DNA of 21,491 nt from an uncultured Prevotella sp. (GTDB lineage Bacteria > Bacteroidota > Bacteroidia > Bacteroidales > Bacteroidaceae): assembly GCA_934196725.1 (NCBI GenBank), contig CAKPWR010000046.1, positions 1 to 21,491 of the forward strand, given 5' to 3'. The translations under genes and the position numbers were made by a program. Below the pieces are notes generated by a model. That model saw only the letters and a list, made by a program, of their open reading frames with translations, searched no databases and was not told the DNA's origin. Shown in pieces: positions 1-8,276 of the stretch. How positions within the stretch are numbered: position 1 is the first letter of the stretch; each line of letters starts with the position of its first letter.

Positions 1-948
1 ATCGTGTACGTCACCACCCACGACTTCCGCTTCATGAAACCCCTGCCCTTCATCAGTCTCGACTATCTGGGCTGCATTCTGTGGTCAGCCTGGATGCTGG
101 AGTTCATCTTCTTCTTCACCTACGGCGAACACTACAATTGGCTCGATTCGAAGATGATGCAGATGGATGTATTGCTCTTCATCCTGACCGGATATTTCTG
201 CATTCAGCGAATGTTCCACATCCGCCATCCTTACATCTCCCCAGAAGCGTGGAAATACAAGCGCCTCATCCCGTTGCTCATTCTCTTTGCCTTCGTTGAG
301 TTTATGGGCAGTACGCCAAAGGTGCTGCAAACCGCCTTTACGGGTGGCGTATTGCATTTCGGCAACATCACCACCAATGTACTCAACTTCGTGGAATGGG
401 TGGGCGCCATTGCCGGTTGCCTTTTCTGCCTCTTCTGGTGCAAGGTGCTTTATCAGAAATACACCCGTCTACTCACGATAGGTGTGGCAACGATGGTATG
501 CTATCCCGTGATGATGTATTTCCTCATCCATCCGGGTCTCAACATCGAGGCGCTCTATCTGCCATGCTTCCTGCGGAGCTTCGGCAATGCCATCTTCTTC
601 TGCATGCTCACCGTGTATCTGGAAGAACTGATGCCGTTCCAGCACTTCTTCATGGGATTGACGATGGCTGGCATCATCCGTAACGGTCCGGTCTCATCCA
701 TGTGCTCAGGTCTGTACAGTTTCGGACTCCGTTATCAGATGGCAGACAACATGTCGCGCGGTTTGCCCTACGATGCCACCAATCTGCTGATGCTCAGCAT
801 CCGGAACCTCTATGGCATCACCTGCCTCATCGGTCTTGCCGTATTGCTCATTTTCCTGCTTTGGGATGTTCAGCCGGTAAGAAGCACCCTGAAGAAAATG
901 CCAGCATGGAATTTTGTTGGCAAAAAAATGAAAAAAGCAAGCAGATAA
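1..948 (+). CDS. MFS-type multidrug permease, C-terminal part (partial at left edge)
   Basis: This is a very hydrophobic protein whose reading frame is open to the first base, so the true start lies to the left; the GTG at position 4 is unlikely to be the real start. I count about eight membrane segments, for example near residues 22-40, 54-68, 88-104, 128-149, 155-174, 190-208 and 270-289 from the GTG. Between them lie short charged loops and a basic C-terminal tail (KKMKKASR). Size and spacing fit the C-terminal half of a 14-helix drug:proton antiporter of the EmrB/DHA2 kind, which in Bacteroidales usually works with an HlyD-type adaptor and a TolC-type channel; those partners would be upstream and are not visible. 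The family call rests on overall look rather than a diagnostic motif. The stop codon is followed 48 bases later by the next gene on the same strand. Confidence 0.6.
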   Translation: MVYVTTHDFRFMKPLPFISLDYLGCILWSAWMLEFIFFFTYGEHYNWLDSKMMQMDVLLFILTGYFCIQRMFHIRHPYISPEAWKYKRLIPLLILFAFVEFMGSTPKVLQTAFTGGVLHFGNITTNVLNFVEWVGAIAGCLFCLFWCKVLYQKYTRLLTIGVATMVCYPVMMYFLIHPGLNIEALYLPCFLRSFGNAIFFCMLTVYLEELMPFQHFFMGLTMAGIIRNGPVSSMCSGLYSFGLRYQMADNMSRGLPYDATNLLMLSIRNLYGITCLIGLAVLLIFLLWDVQPVRSTLKKMPAWNFVGKKMKKASR

Positions 949-971
949 TGCGCACATTCAAGGAAAAACGC

Positions 972-979
972 TAACTTTG
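972..979 (+). promoter_or_regulatory. Bacteroidetes-type -7 box for the SDR gene
   Basis: TAACTTTG matches the TAnnTTTG -7 consensus of the Bacteroidetes primary sigma factor and lies 17 bases before the ATG at 997. I do not find a convincing TTG element 19-21 bases upstream, so this may be a weak promoter or the gene may be read through from the permease. Confidence 0.4.
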
Positions 980-996
980 CAGCCAGATAAAATAAA

Positions 997-1821
997 ATGT
1001 ACGATATGGCAAAGAAAGCAATTGTGATGGGGGCAACCTCAGGAATAGGAATGGAAGTAGCCAGCCTCTTAGCGCAGAGAGGTTGGCAGGTGGGAATAGC
1101 GGGAAGAAGAATAGAAAGACTTGAAGAAGTGAAAAGGAATACAAACCTTTTGATTTCTGAAAGTTCAAAGGCTTCCAAGGGAGAAATCGCATGCTATCAG
1201 CAGATAGATGTGACTTCGCCAGAAGCCCCTTCCCTACTTCTAAAACTCATCGAAAAACTCGGTGGGATGGATTTGTATTTCCATAGTTCAGGAATCGGAT
1301 GGCAAAACAATTCTCTAGATATCGGGAAAGAAATGAAGACCGTAGAGACCAACGGACTGGGATTTGTCAGAATGGTAGATACGGCTTTCAACTGGTTTGC
1401 CCAACAAAATCAAGGGCAAGAGCAGAGCCAAGAACAAAGGCAAGGTAAAGATAAAAGCTGCGATACTTACCGCATCGCCTGCATCACCTCTATTGCCGGA
1501 ACGAAAGGGCTCGGTGCTGCTCCTGCCTATTCTGCCACCAAGCGTTTTCAGAATCATTATCTGGAGTGCCTTACCCAGCAGGCTCACATGCGCCATCTTC
1601 CTATCGCAATCACAGATATCCGTCCCGGCTTCGTAAAAACAGACCTGATAGCAGGCAGCAATTATCCCCTGCAATTAACTCCTCAGGAAGTGGCTCAACA
1701 GATTGTAAGAGCCATAGAACGGGGGAAATCTGTCAAAACCATCGACTGGAAATACAGCATCCTCGTTTCGCTCTGGCGATTGATTCCTAGATGGATTTGG
1801 ACAAGACTCACCATTAAATAA
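997..1821 (+). CDS. SDR-family NAD(P)-dependent oxidoreductase
   Basis: A classical short-chain dehydrogenase of 274 residues. The Rossmann glycine motif GATSGIG is at residues 12-18. R37 and R38 after the second beta strand suggest NADPH preference. The catalytic set is complete: N119, S165, Y178 and K182 (YSATK), with the normal 13-residue Ser-Tyr spacing. The post-catalytic IRPGFVKTDL segment is also typical. The substrate cannot be read from sequence. Residues 136-153 form a Gln/Glu-rich low-complexity insertion built from repeats of CAAGRS-like DNA, lying between the active-site Asn helix and the strand leading to Ser165, so probably a surface loop. The C-terminal 25 residues are aromatic and basic (WRLIPRWIWTRL), as in members that sit on the membrane. 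ATG at 1006 (MAKKAIVMG) is an equally plausible start and would remove three residues. Confidence 0.9.
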   Translation: MYDMAKKAIVMGATSGIGMEVASLLAQRGWQVGIAGRRIERLEEVKRNTNLLISESSKASKGEIACYQQIDVTSPEAPSLLLKLIEKLGGMDLYFHSSGIGWQNNSLDIGKEMKTVETNGLGFVRMVDTAFNWFAQQNQGQEQSQEQRQGKDKSCDTYRIACITSIAGTKGLGAAPAYSATKRFQNHYLECLTQQAHMRHLPIAITDIRPGFVKTDLIAGSNYPLQLTPQEVAQQIVRAIERGKSVKTIDWKYSILVSLWRLIPRWIWTRLTIK

Positions 1822-1859
1822 AACAAAACTGCACTTACACTTGATTTTATACCTGGATA

Positions 1860-1955
1860 AAATCTCCGTTCATCGACGTTGAACCGACATTCAGCGACGT
1901 TGAACCGCCGTTCGGCGACGTTGAACGGACATTCAACGTCGATGAACGGAGATTT
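1860..1955. repeat. 21-bp repeat element closed by a perfect 24-bp inverted repeat
   Basis: Positions 1860-1883 and 1932-1955 are exact reverse complements (24 of 24), separated by 48 bases. Inside, the 13-mer CGACGTTGAACCG occurs at 1874 and 1895 and with one change (..ACGG) at 1916, a strict 21-bp period. A further palindrome, CGCCG-TT-CGGCG, is at 1906-1917. The element lies between convergent genes. Read on the minus strand, the 21-bp unit encodes NVAERRF-like heptads, but that open frame runs into the receptor gene and has no other sign of being real. It may act as a bidirectional terminator or be a small dispersed repeat; it has no long U-tract. Confidence 0.85.
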
Positions 1956-2025
1956 CAATAGGGTTAAAGAACATTTTTTCCTATAATAAACCAATACTTT
2001 TCCAGGGATTAATACTAAAAGGAGA

Positions 2026-4851
2026 CTACAAGTTAACCTTGATTCCGGCATTTACTTTCACACCATAATACTCCACCTGCATTGTACGTTTTTGCTCTCC
2101 CTGATAATAACGCAAAGGCTGGTTAAGCAGATTATTAGCGTTGGCATATACTGTAAATTTCTGCTTCTTGCCCCATGTATAGCTGGCGTTTACATCAAGG
2201 TAGTTTACATGATCATAATAACGGTCAAGTGCTCTACTTGTACTCATCTGATCGATGAATGATGAAGCAAAGTTGTATGACAAGCGAAGGCTCAAGCCAC
2301 TCTTTTCGTAGAAGAGTGAAGCATTGGCTGTATGCTCTGGAGAGCCTGCCACCTTTACATCATCTCCCTCCTGAATGCCCAGACGCTCATTAAAATTGCG
2401 TGTAGTGCTATGAGTATAAGTATAGTTTCCATAGAATCCCAGACACTTAAGCGCAGGAGCTATAAAGCCGAAGTCGCGCTGGTAAGCTGCCTCAACACCA
2501 TAGACACGTGCATCATAAGCATTAATGTTCTGTGTAACCGCAAAGTTCTTATCTGCATTCTCACCGGCAAGTCCGAGGTCGCTGCCGAGATATTTATTAG
2601 AAGCCCACTCTACATTCACATTCTTGATGTCCTTATAGAAGAGACCCAGACTCACCAGACCAACACTCTTGAAATAATGATCGGCTGAGAGGTCGATATT
2701 GATAGCCTCAGCTGGCTTGGTGTTTGGATCGCCAATAGTAGCCTCTTCGTCTGCGATATTAAATGTCTTGTTGGCGATGAGCGCAGAATATTTAGGACGA
2801 GAGATGGTCTTGGTAACAGAGGCACGAAGACTGCCATCGTCTGAATATTTGTACTTGAGGAGGAAACTTGGAAGCAAATCGGTATAATGATTCTTGAAAT
2901 CACCCGTAGGAACCATTGATGCATCACCATCCTCAGGAATATCTACATTATAACCGCTGGTCTTCAGGTCTGTACGCTCTACGCGCAAGCCGAGAGTTGC
3001 AGAAAGTTTTTTACCAAATTTCTGGTCGAAACGGAGATAACCTGCCGTAATCTGCTCGCGAATCTTATAGTTGCCAGCCTCTTCTTCAAAGTTCTCTTCT
3101 CCTTCAAACTTGCAGAAATCAATCTTTCCCAATGTCTTTATCGAGATGAATGGAGACTGGGCTGGATATTGGCTACCAGGCATGAAACCGTCACGTATCT
3201 GAAGCGTAGTCAGCTTGCGCCAGTCTTCGCCCAAAACTTCCTCAGCATCATAATCGAAGAATGAAGTGGTACGGGTTTTATCCTTGCTTGTATATTTGGC
3301 ACCAAACTTCAAGGTATTTCCATAAAGTCCATGAGCCAGAGGCAAGGTAAAGTTGAGTCTTCCCTTCCACTCGTTCTCAGTAATATCCTGATTAGAATTG
3401 TTCAATTCATCGAGCACCCAATGGCTGTCATCAAGCGAAGGGAGTTGTACTGCATAATAAGGCTGCTTGTCGCCTACATCCTTAAAGCCATCGCCAAAGT
3501 CGATAAAATCAGTTTCCTTCTTGCCATACTTATATTTATAAGATGCATAGCGTTCGTTTGGTCGTTCCTCTGTAGCGCGGGAATAACTAACAGCCCAATC
3601 CATCTTCAGACCTCCAAACATGTGCTCACCATCAAGCGTATAATCCATCGTCTGCTGCAATTCCAGACGTGCATTCTTGTTATCAGATGAACCAGCTTTA
3701 GTCTGGAACACAAAGCTTTGCTTTGATGCCTTACAGTTCAGTTTCTTGTAGCTGATACGATAACGGTTTTCCCAGTCGCTACGGCGATTGTAGATTCCCT
3801 TGAACGAGATACGATGAAGCGGACTGAATTTATAATCCATGGCTAAAGAATAGCTCTGGCGTTCGCGGGTAACGTAGTATTGGCGAACCTGAGCTTCCTT
3901 CAATTCCAATTCCTTATCATCATTCTCCTCATATTCAAATTCTGTATTATCAGAACCACCTGGAGCATACTGGTAAGAGGCAGAAGCCATGATACCCAAC
4001 TTGTTGTTGAAGAAACGATCGCCCCAGGTAGCAGCCAAATCCCATTGTGGCTTGCCGCTAATCCAGGTATAACCCGAACCCAAATTGAAGTTCAGCACCC
4101 GATGGCTAGGCGTATTCTTGGTTACAAGATTGATTTCACCACCTATCGCATCGCCGTCCATATCTGATGTTACCACCTTGTTCACCTCGATGGTCTGAAT
4201 CATGTCGGCAGGAATCAGGTCGAGCTGTACATTACGCGTATCACCCTCGGCAGAAGGCATTCTGTTACCATTCACCGTTACAGAAGTAAGATCGGCAGAA
4301 GTTCCTCGAACCTGTCCGAAACGCGCCTCACCCTGATCATACTGCACATTAATACCGTTAATACGCTTCAACGCATCACCAATATTAGAATCCGGGAACT
4401 TACCTACCTGGTCGGCACTAACCACATTGGTAACACCCATATTTTCCTTTTGCATCTGCAGAGCCTTGCGCTGACCGTAGAAAGCGCCTTCTACCACTAC
4501 CTCGTGCAGTTCATTACCCTCGGAAAGCGTGATGTTTCGTTCTACATTTTTACCAACAAGTTTGATCATGTAAGTCTTTGGAGAATAACCTACATAAGAA
4601 ACCTTTACCTTATAGGTGCCCGGTTTCATGTTAGGCAAAGCATAAAAACCATTCACATCACTTGTTACGCCTGTATGCAAATCTTCTACCATAATGGTTG
4701 CGCCTGGGAGAGCCTGATGGTCACCATCAACAATACGTCCACTAATAACTCCACCCAACATGGCGTTGTTTTCCGGTTCGGTAGCTGCAAAAGTTGCACC
4801 TGTAGCTGAAACCATCAACAATGCCGAAAATAATATTCTACTTGGATTCAT
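2026..4851 (-). CDS. TonB-dependent outer-membrane receptor
   Basis: A 941-residue receptor for active import across the outer membrane, powered by TonB/ExbBD. In order it has a signal peptide (residues 1-22, cleavage near TFA/AT), a carboxypeptidase-regulatory-like beta domain at about 35-115 (GVISGRIVDGDHQALPGA...VSYVGY), a plug domain at about 130-245 (KFPDSNIGDALKRINGINV, then VRGTS and VTVNGNRMP), and a 22-strand-type barrel to the C-terminus. The plug wording DSNIGDALKRINGI and GDAIGGEINLVTK resembles the TonB-Xanth-Caul type (TIGR01782) rather than SusC, and no SusD partner is present. It lies 76 bases downstream of a secreted phosphoesterase on the same strand, so the ligand may be a phosphorylated compound or phosphate released from one; that is inference. 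The start ATG follows an A-rich stretch (AGAGAAATAATTTT), usual for Bacteroidales. Confidence 0.92.
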   Translation of the reverse strand: MNPSRILFSALLMVSATGATFAATEPENNAMLGGVISGRIVDGDHQALPGATIMVEDLHTGVTSDVNGFYALPNMKPGTYKVKVSYVGYSPKTYMIKLVGKNVERNITLSEGNELHEVVVEGAFYGQRKALQMQKENMGVTNVVSADQVGKFPDSNIGDALKRINGINVQYDQGEARFGQVRGTSADLTSVTVNGNRMPSAEGDTRNVQLDLIPADMIQTIEVNKVVTSDMDGDAIGGEINLVTKNTPSHRVLNFNLGSGYTWISGKPQWDLAATWGDRFFNNKLGIMASASYQYAPGGSDNTEFEYEENDDKELELKEAQVRQYYVTRERQSYSLAMDYKFSPLHRISFKGIYNRRSDWENRYRISYKKLNCKASKQSFVFQTKAGSSDNKNARLELQQTMDYTLDGEHMFGGLKMDWAVSYSRATEERPNERYASYKYKYGKKETDFIDFGDGFKDVGDKQPYYAVQLPSLDDSHWVLDELNNSNQDITENEWKGRLNFTLPLAHGLYGNTLKFGAKYTSKDKTRTTSFFDYDAEEVLGEDWRKLTTLQIRDGFMPGSQYPAQSPFISIKTLGKIDFCKFEGEENFEEEAGNYKIREQITAGYLRFDQKFGKKLSATLGLRVERTDLKTSGYNVDIPEDGDASMVPTGDFKNHYTDLLPSFLLKYKYSDDGSLRASVTKTISRPKYSALIANKTFNIADEEATIGDPNTKPAEAINIDLSADHYFKSVGLVSLGLFYKDIKNVNVEWASNKYLGSDLGLAGENADKNFAVTQNINAYDARVYGVEAAYQRDFGFIAPALKCLGFYGNYTYTHSTTRNFNERLGIQEGDDVKVAGSPEHTANASLFYEKSGLSLRLSYNFASSFIDQMSTSRALDRYYDHVNYLDVNASYTWGKKQKFTVYANANNLLNQPLRYYQGEQKRTMQVEYYGVKVNAGIKVNL

Positions 4852-4916
4852 AAAATTATTTCTCTATTATATAACTATTGAATTCTTCACTTTTACCCTT
4901 TAAAAGCTATTTTACT

Positions 4917-4940
4917 TTTTTACCTTTTTACCTTTTTACC
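4917..4940. repeat. Three tandem copies of the 8-mer TTTTTACC
   Basis: Exact copies are at 4917-4924, 4925-4932 and 4933-4940 (AGGTAAAA-type units on the minus strand). They cover the last codons and the stop of the phosphoesterase (stop at 4928-4930) and run into the gap before the receptor gene. This is slippage-prone, but changing copy number would not obviously alter the protein end because a stop arises in the first units. Confidence 0.7.
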
Positions 4941-6001
4941 TTTAAAACCGTGTGGATGATTTTGCCATCCTTATCTATCATCGACATTCTCAACTGCTTC
5001 TTATCTGCAGTAAATACAGAGAAACCATCGGCAGGACTGCAGAACACGGTACCATCGATAGGCTTTACAGAACGAGCCAGAGATGATGAGGAATTGACTA
5101 CGTAGTCGATGTTGTCGCCCTTCTTCTGGATGTGCTGGAAGTTGTGGATGTGACCGCAGGCATAAATCGCCACATTATTATATTTATGGAGGATAGGAAG
5201 GAGGCGCTTCTGCATGTCGAGGCGCTCATTCTCCTTCTTCGTGGTGTAGGCGTAGATAGGATGATGGCCTACCACGATGACCCAATCTTCCTTGGCATTC
5301 TTCAGAGTTTCGTCGAGCCAGGAGAGCTGAGCCTCAACATCCTGCTTGCAGGCATCAGGATATTTTTCTGAGGCCTTGCGATAAGAATCGATGAGGGGTG
5401 TGGTGTCGAGGAAGATGACACGGATGGTGGTTCCCTTGTGGTCGAACACCTTGGTGTAATATTTGGCTGGCATCATCCAGCGGCGGCTCACCTTGCCGTA
5501 GTCCATAAAAGCCTGGGTATTACCACGATACTCATGGTTGCCGCAAACCGGGAACCAGTTGAGCATCAGGTCGGGATGAGAATAAACATATTCGTAATTG
5601 GTAAGCCACAGAGGGTCCTGTGTAGAAGTCACGCCATTGAAATGGTGGATGTCGCCTACGGCAAGTACGCATTCCGGATCTACCGTACCCGCCATCTCGC
5701 CCATCAGTTCGGCGATAGGCTTCTGGTCGTAGTAGCCGTTGCGACCCATATCATTGGTCATGTAGAGGGTGATTTCGCCCTTCAGTTTCTGCCATTCGGC
5801 AGCATTCGCCTTCCAGTTAGGATTCTGCGGAATGGCGGTTGCTGCACTCTGAGAGCAGGTGGTTAATGCTGTGTTTTGAGCCTGAGCAGTCAAGCCTCCG
5901 CCCAACAATAAAGCCGAAGCCAAAACTACAGTTGCTACTCTACCTTTCATCATAGCAAAGCCATTCATGCTGCTATGCTTACCCGAAACTTTCTTTTCCA
6001 T
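4928..6001 (-). CDS. Secreted purple-acid-phosphatase-like metallophosphoesterase
   Basis: This is a 357-residue calcineurin-like phosphoesterase exported by a signal peptide. The hydrophobic core is at residues 21-40 with cleavage near AQA/QN; the preceding 16 residues are long for a leader, and Met17 or Met18 (MMKGRVATVV) could be the true start. The dinuclear-metal motifs appear in order: D84 in NDMGRNGYYDQ, GD at 116-117 in GDIHH, GNHE at 154-157, GHHP at 245-248 and GHIH at 283-286. This spacing fits the tartrate-resistant acid phosphatase (ACP5/purple acid phosphatase) group, but the tyrosine that normally follows GD (GDNFY) is replaced by histidine here, so the purple Fe-Tyr chromophore is not expected. 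It probably hydrolyses phosphomonoesters in the periplasm or at the surface, feeding the receptor gene 76 bases downstream. Confidence 0.88.
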   Translation of the reverse strand: MEKKVSGKHSSMNGFAMMKGRVATVVLASALLLGGGLTAQAQNTALTTCSQSAATAIPQNPNWKANAAEWQKLKGEITLYMTNDMGRNGYYDQKPIAELMGEMAGTVDPECVLAVGDIHHFNGVTSTQDPLWLTNYEYVYSHPDLMLNWFPVCGNHEYRGNTQAFMDYGKVSRRWMMPAKYYTKVFDHKGTTIRVIFLDTTPLIDSYRKASEKYPDACKQDVEAQLSWLDETLKNAKEDWVIVVGHHPIYAYTTKKENERLDMQKRLLPILHKYNNVAIYACGHIHNFQHIQKKGDNIDYVVNSSSSLARSVKPIDGTVFCSPADGFSVFTADKKQLRMSMIDKDGKIIHTVLKVKR

Positions 6002-6045
6002 TTTTTCTTTATCTGACTATAATACTATTGTTTAATTTTCGGGTG

Positions 6046-6053
6046 CAAAGGTA
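6046..6053 (-). promoter_or_regulatory. -7 box for the phosphoesterase-receptor unit
   Basis: On the minus strand this reads TACCTTTG, a perfect TAnnTTTG, 44 bases before the ATG at 6001. The nearest upstream TTTG is only 14 bases away, shorter than the usual 19-21, so the -33 element is not clear. The rest of 6002-6180 holds no gene that I can support. Confidence 0.5.
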
Positions 6054-6180
6054 GGGGTATTATGTGTCAAAGGGGTTACAAGGATTTGAATTCACAGATA
6101 AAGAATGCTACAATATTGTTACGGCTTGCGTATCATAGATGAAAACATCTCTGCGTATAAAAAATGAAGCTATCCTATTA

Positions 6181-6903
6181 TTATTTTCCCAGAAACTTCC
6201 GGTTCACGTAATCGGTGAGCTGATCACGATAACTGTCGCCTATCGGGATTTCCTTCTCATTATCAAGAACTACGCGGCTCTTGTTGATTTCTGCAATGTG
6301 GTGAAGGCTGATGATAAACGACTTGTGGATGCGCATGAAATCGTGGGAAGCCAGGCGCTCTTCCATCTTCTTCATGCTGAGGAGCACCACCAGGGGTTTC
6401 TCCTGATGGGCAAGATGAATGCGGAGATATTCCGCCATTCCTTCTACATAGATGATGTCGCGGATGAGGATGCGGACCACCTTGTATTCGGTTTTCAGAA
6501 ACATGGCGTCGTCTTCATCTATGGGCGAAAGGCTCGCCGTATGGAGCAGGTCATACTGGCGCTTCACCTTATCGGCAGCACGCAGGATATCGCCCATGCC
6601 GAAAGGTTTCAGAAGATAATCGATGGCATCCACCTTGTAACCTTCGAGGGCGTATTCCTGGTAGGCGGTGGTGAAGACAATCATCGGCGGCTGGCTCAGG
6701 GATTTCACGAAATCCAAGCCATTAAGGTCGGGCATGTTGATGTCGATAAAGAGGACATCAATCTCCTGCCGGTTCAGAATGCCCATCGCATCGAGGGCAC
6801 TCTGGCAGCTATCCACCAGTTCGAAGAAAGGAACTTTCTTCAAGTAAGCCGCCAACTGGCGGAGAGCCAGAGGCTCGTCATCTATTGCTAAAACTCTAAT
6901 CAT
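6181..6903 (-). CDS. LytTR-family response regulator
   Basis: A 240-residue cytoplasmic response regulator. The receiver domain (residues 1-120) has the acidic pair D8-D9, phospho-acceptor D54 in FIDINMPDLNG, T78/T79 and K99 in LLKPF, so it should be phosphorylatable. Residues about 133-235 form a LytTR DNA-binding domain (FLKTEYKVVRILIRDIIYVEGMAEYLRI is its start; MRIHKSFIISLHHI is the typical core). It begins 7 bases after the stop of the histidine kinase, so the two are a cognate pair. It is the last gene of the six-gene run reaching up to 12613, and the most economical target is that operon itself, though no binding site was identified. Confidence 0.95.
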   Translation of the reverse strand: MIRVLAIDDEPLALRQLAAYLKKVPFFELVDSCQSALDAMGILNRQEIDVLFIDINMPDLNGLDFVKSLSQPPMIVFTTAYQEYALEGYKVDAIDYLLKPFGMGDILRAADKVKRQYDLLHTASLSPIDEDDAMFLKTEYKVVRILIRDIIYVEGMAEYLRIHLAHQEKPLVVLLSMKKMEERLASHDFMRIHKSFIISLHHIAEINKSRVVLDNEKEIPIGDSYRDQLTDYVNRKFLGK

Positions 6904-6910
6904 AATTATT

Positions 6911-8242
6911 TTATTTTACCGGGAGCCTCAGCAGCAGGCGGAACTCCTCGGGGTTGGAATCAATCTTCAGTTTGTAATCATCTCCATAAATCAGCTGGAG
7001 ACGTTTCCGGGCATTCTGCAATCCCACGCCTCCCGGCTTCTTATCTTCAGTTTCCGGCTTCACGCTGTTGTTGCAGCTGAAGGCTATCTCGCGGATGGTT
7101 TCATCCACCTGAATGCCCACCTCTATGAAGGAACTCTTCTGATAACTGACGCCATGCTTGAAGGCATTCTCTATAAAGGTGATGAAGAGGAGCGACGGCA
7201 CCTGCACATCGGGAACGCTCGAAGGAAGCGAAACCGAGATGCGAACCTTGTCGGTATATCGGATACGCATCAAATCTACGTAATGACTGATAAACGCCAG
7301 TTCCTTCTGCAAAGGCGCCATCGGCTTGTTGCCCTCGTAGAGCACGTAGCGCATCAGTTTGGAGAGCACCTCGATGGTGTATTTCGCCTGTTCGGGGTCG
7401 ATGTCAACCAACGCATGAATGTTGTTGAGGGTGTTCATGAAGAAATGGGGATTGATCTGATACTTCAGATACTCCAGCTGGCTGTTCAGATTCTCGCGCT
7501 CCAATTCCTTGATTCGCTTCTTGTCATCAAGCGATTTGAAGAAACTCTTGGCTCCGATGTTCAGTCCCAGGAGCAGAGCCATGATGATGAAGGCCACGGA
7601 ATCCTGTCCGCCGAAAGCACGGGGTGGTCCGGGCTTCTTCTCATGAAAATGCTCGTCCCTGCCATCCTGCGGATGAAGAAGAGGATTAAAGGGAATAACT
7701 TCTCTATTATCAGGAAGTTCGTGAGCAATACCCGGTTTCTTTTCTCCCATTTTCTCCATTTTCTCCATTCTCAGCTCCATCCTATCGTTCGGTTCCGGTC
7801 CAGGATGATGCGGACGGAAATGAGTCTGATAGCCCATGAAGCAGATGACCAGCACCAACGTGGAAACGGCATAAGTCCACTTGCGATTGCTGTAAACCAG
7901 CAGAGGGGCGATGAAGAAATTGTGAAGGAAGAAGGTGATGCAGAACATCGCCAAAAGGCTCCAGGCGTTGAATACAGCCTGCCAATCGATGGTCATACTT
8001 TTCGCAGCCTCTGCTGAAGCAGAAGCGGCATCCCGGACCATCGCAGCATCTGATGCTGAGGAGAAGAAGAAATCGCCTACTAGCATACTAACTGGTGGTG
8101 CTGCAAACAGGATTGTCCACAGCACCACGTATAAAATGATTTCCGATTTCTTCTGTCCTCTAACCATAAGACGCTTATATTTAAATTGCTGGGAGTCCCG
8201 CTGAGAATCAGCAGAAATCTCCCGATGAGTAAAATCTTTCAA
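6911..8242 (-). CDS. LytS/YpdA-type sensor histidine kinase with His/Met-rich extracytoplasmic loop
   Basis: A membrane histidine kinase of the His_kinase (PF06580) type. It has four predicted membrane segments (about 35-56, 92-116, 123-139, 215-232), then a coiled linker, the phospho-acceptor region YLKYQINPHFFMNTLNNI with H266, an N-box ENAFKHG near residue 367, and a G-box GGVGLQNARKRL. Between helices 3 and 4, residues 140-214 carry seven His (141, 145, 146, 174, 190, 198, 200), four Met (155, 159, 162, 165) and many Pro; with an even helix count this loop faces the periplasm. The frame given starts with TTG at 8242; the ATG at 8167 (MVRGQKKSEI) is a good alternative, since the first 25 residues show no recognisable feature. 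It is 34 bases downstream of the DUF2490 gene and directly upstream of its response regulator. Confidence 0.9.
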   Translation of the reverse strand: MKDFTHREISADSQRDSQQFKYKRLMVRGQKKSEIILYVVLWTILFAAPPVSMLVGDFFFSSASDAAMVRDAASASAEAAKSMTIDWQAVFNAWSLLAMFCITFFLHNFFIAPLLVYSNRKWTYAVSTLVLVICFMGYQTHFRPHHPGPEPNDRMELRMEKMEKMGEKKPGIAHELPDNREVIPFNPLLHPQDGRDEHFHEKKPGPPRAFGGQDSVAFIIMALLLGLNIGAKSFFKSLDDKKRIKELERENLNSQLEYLKYQINPHFFMNTLNNIHALVDIDPEQAKYTIEVLSKLMRYVLYEGNKPMAPLQKELAFISHYVDLMRIRYTDKVRISVSLPSSVPDVQVPSLLFITFIENAFKHGVSYQKSSFIEVGIQVDETIREIAFSCNNSVKPETEDKKPGGVGLQNARKRLQLIYGDDYKLKIDSNPEEFRLLLRLPVK

Positions 8243-8276
8243 TATTGAGGATAACGTTAAGATGGTTAGATTATTG

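Noticed and set aside
1860..1955. CRISPR array
   Set aside because: The repeats are contiguous 21-bp units with no unique spacers, and no cas genes are nearby.
1695..2051. Minus-strand open frame encoding NVAERRF-like heptads
   Set aside because: It overlaps the ends of two real genes, and the heptads are simply the 21-bp DNA repeat read as codons.
6127..6157. TGCGTAT direct repeats flanking AGATG-AAAA-CATCT, considered as a terminator for the two-component operon
   Set aside because: The stem is only 5 bp and no T-tract follows on the minus strand in the right place.
6139..6891. 250-codon plus-strand open frame opposite the response regulator
   Set aside because: It mirrors the response-regulator codons, its translation has no recognisable domain, and the minus-strand gene has complete receiver and LytTR motifs.
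7154..8017. 287-codon plus-strand open frame opposite the histidine kinase
   Set aside because: It is an antisense shadow; the translation is compositionally odd and lacks any motif, while the kinase motifs on the minus strand are intact.
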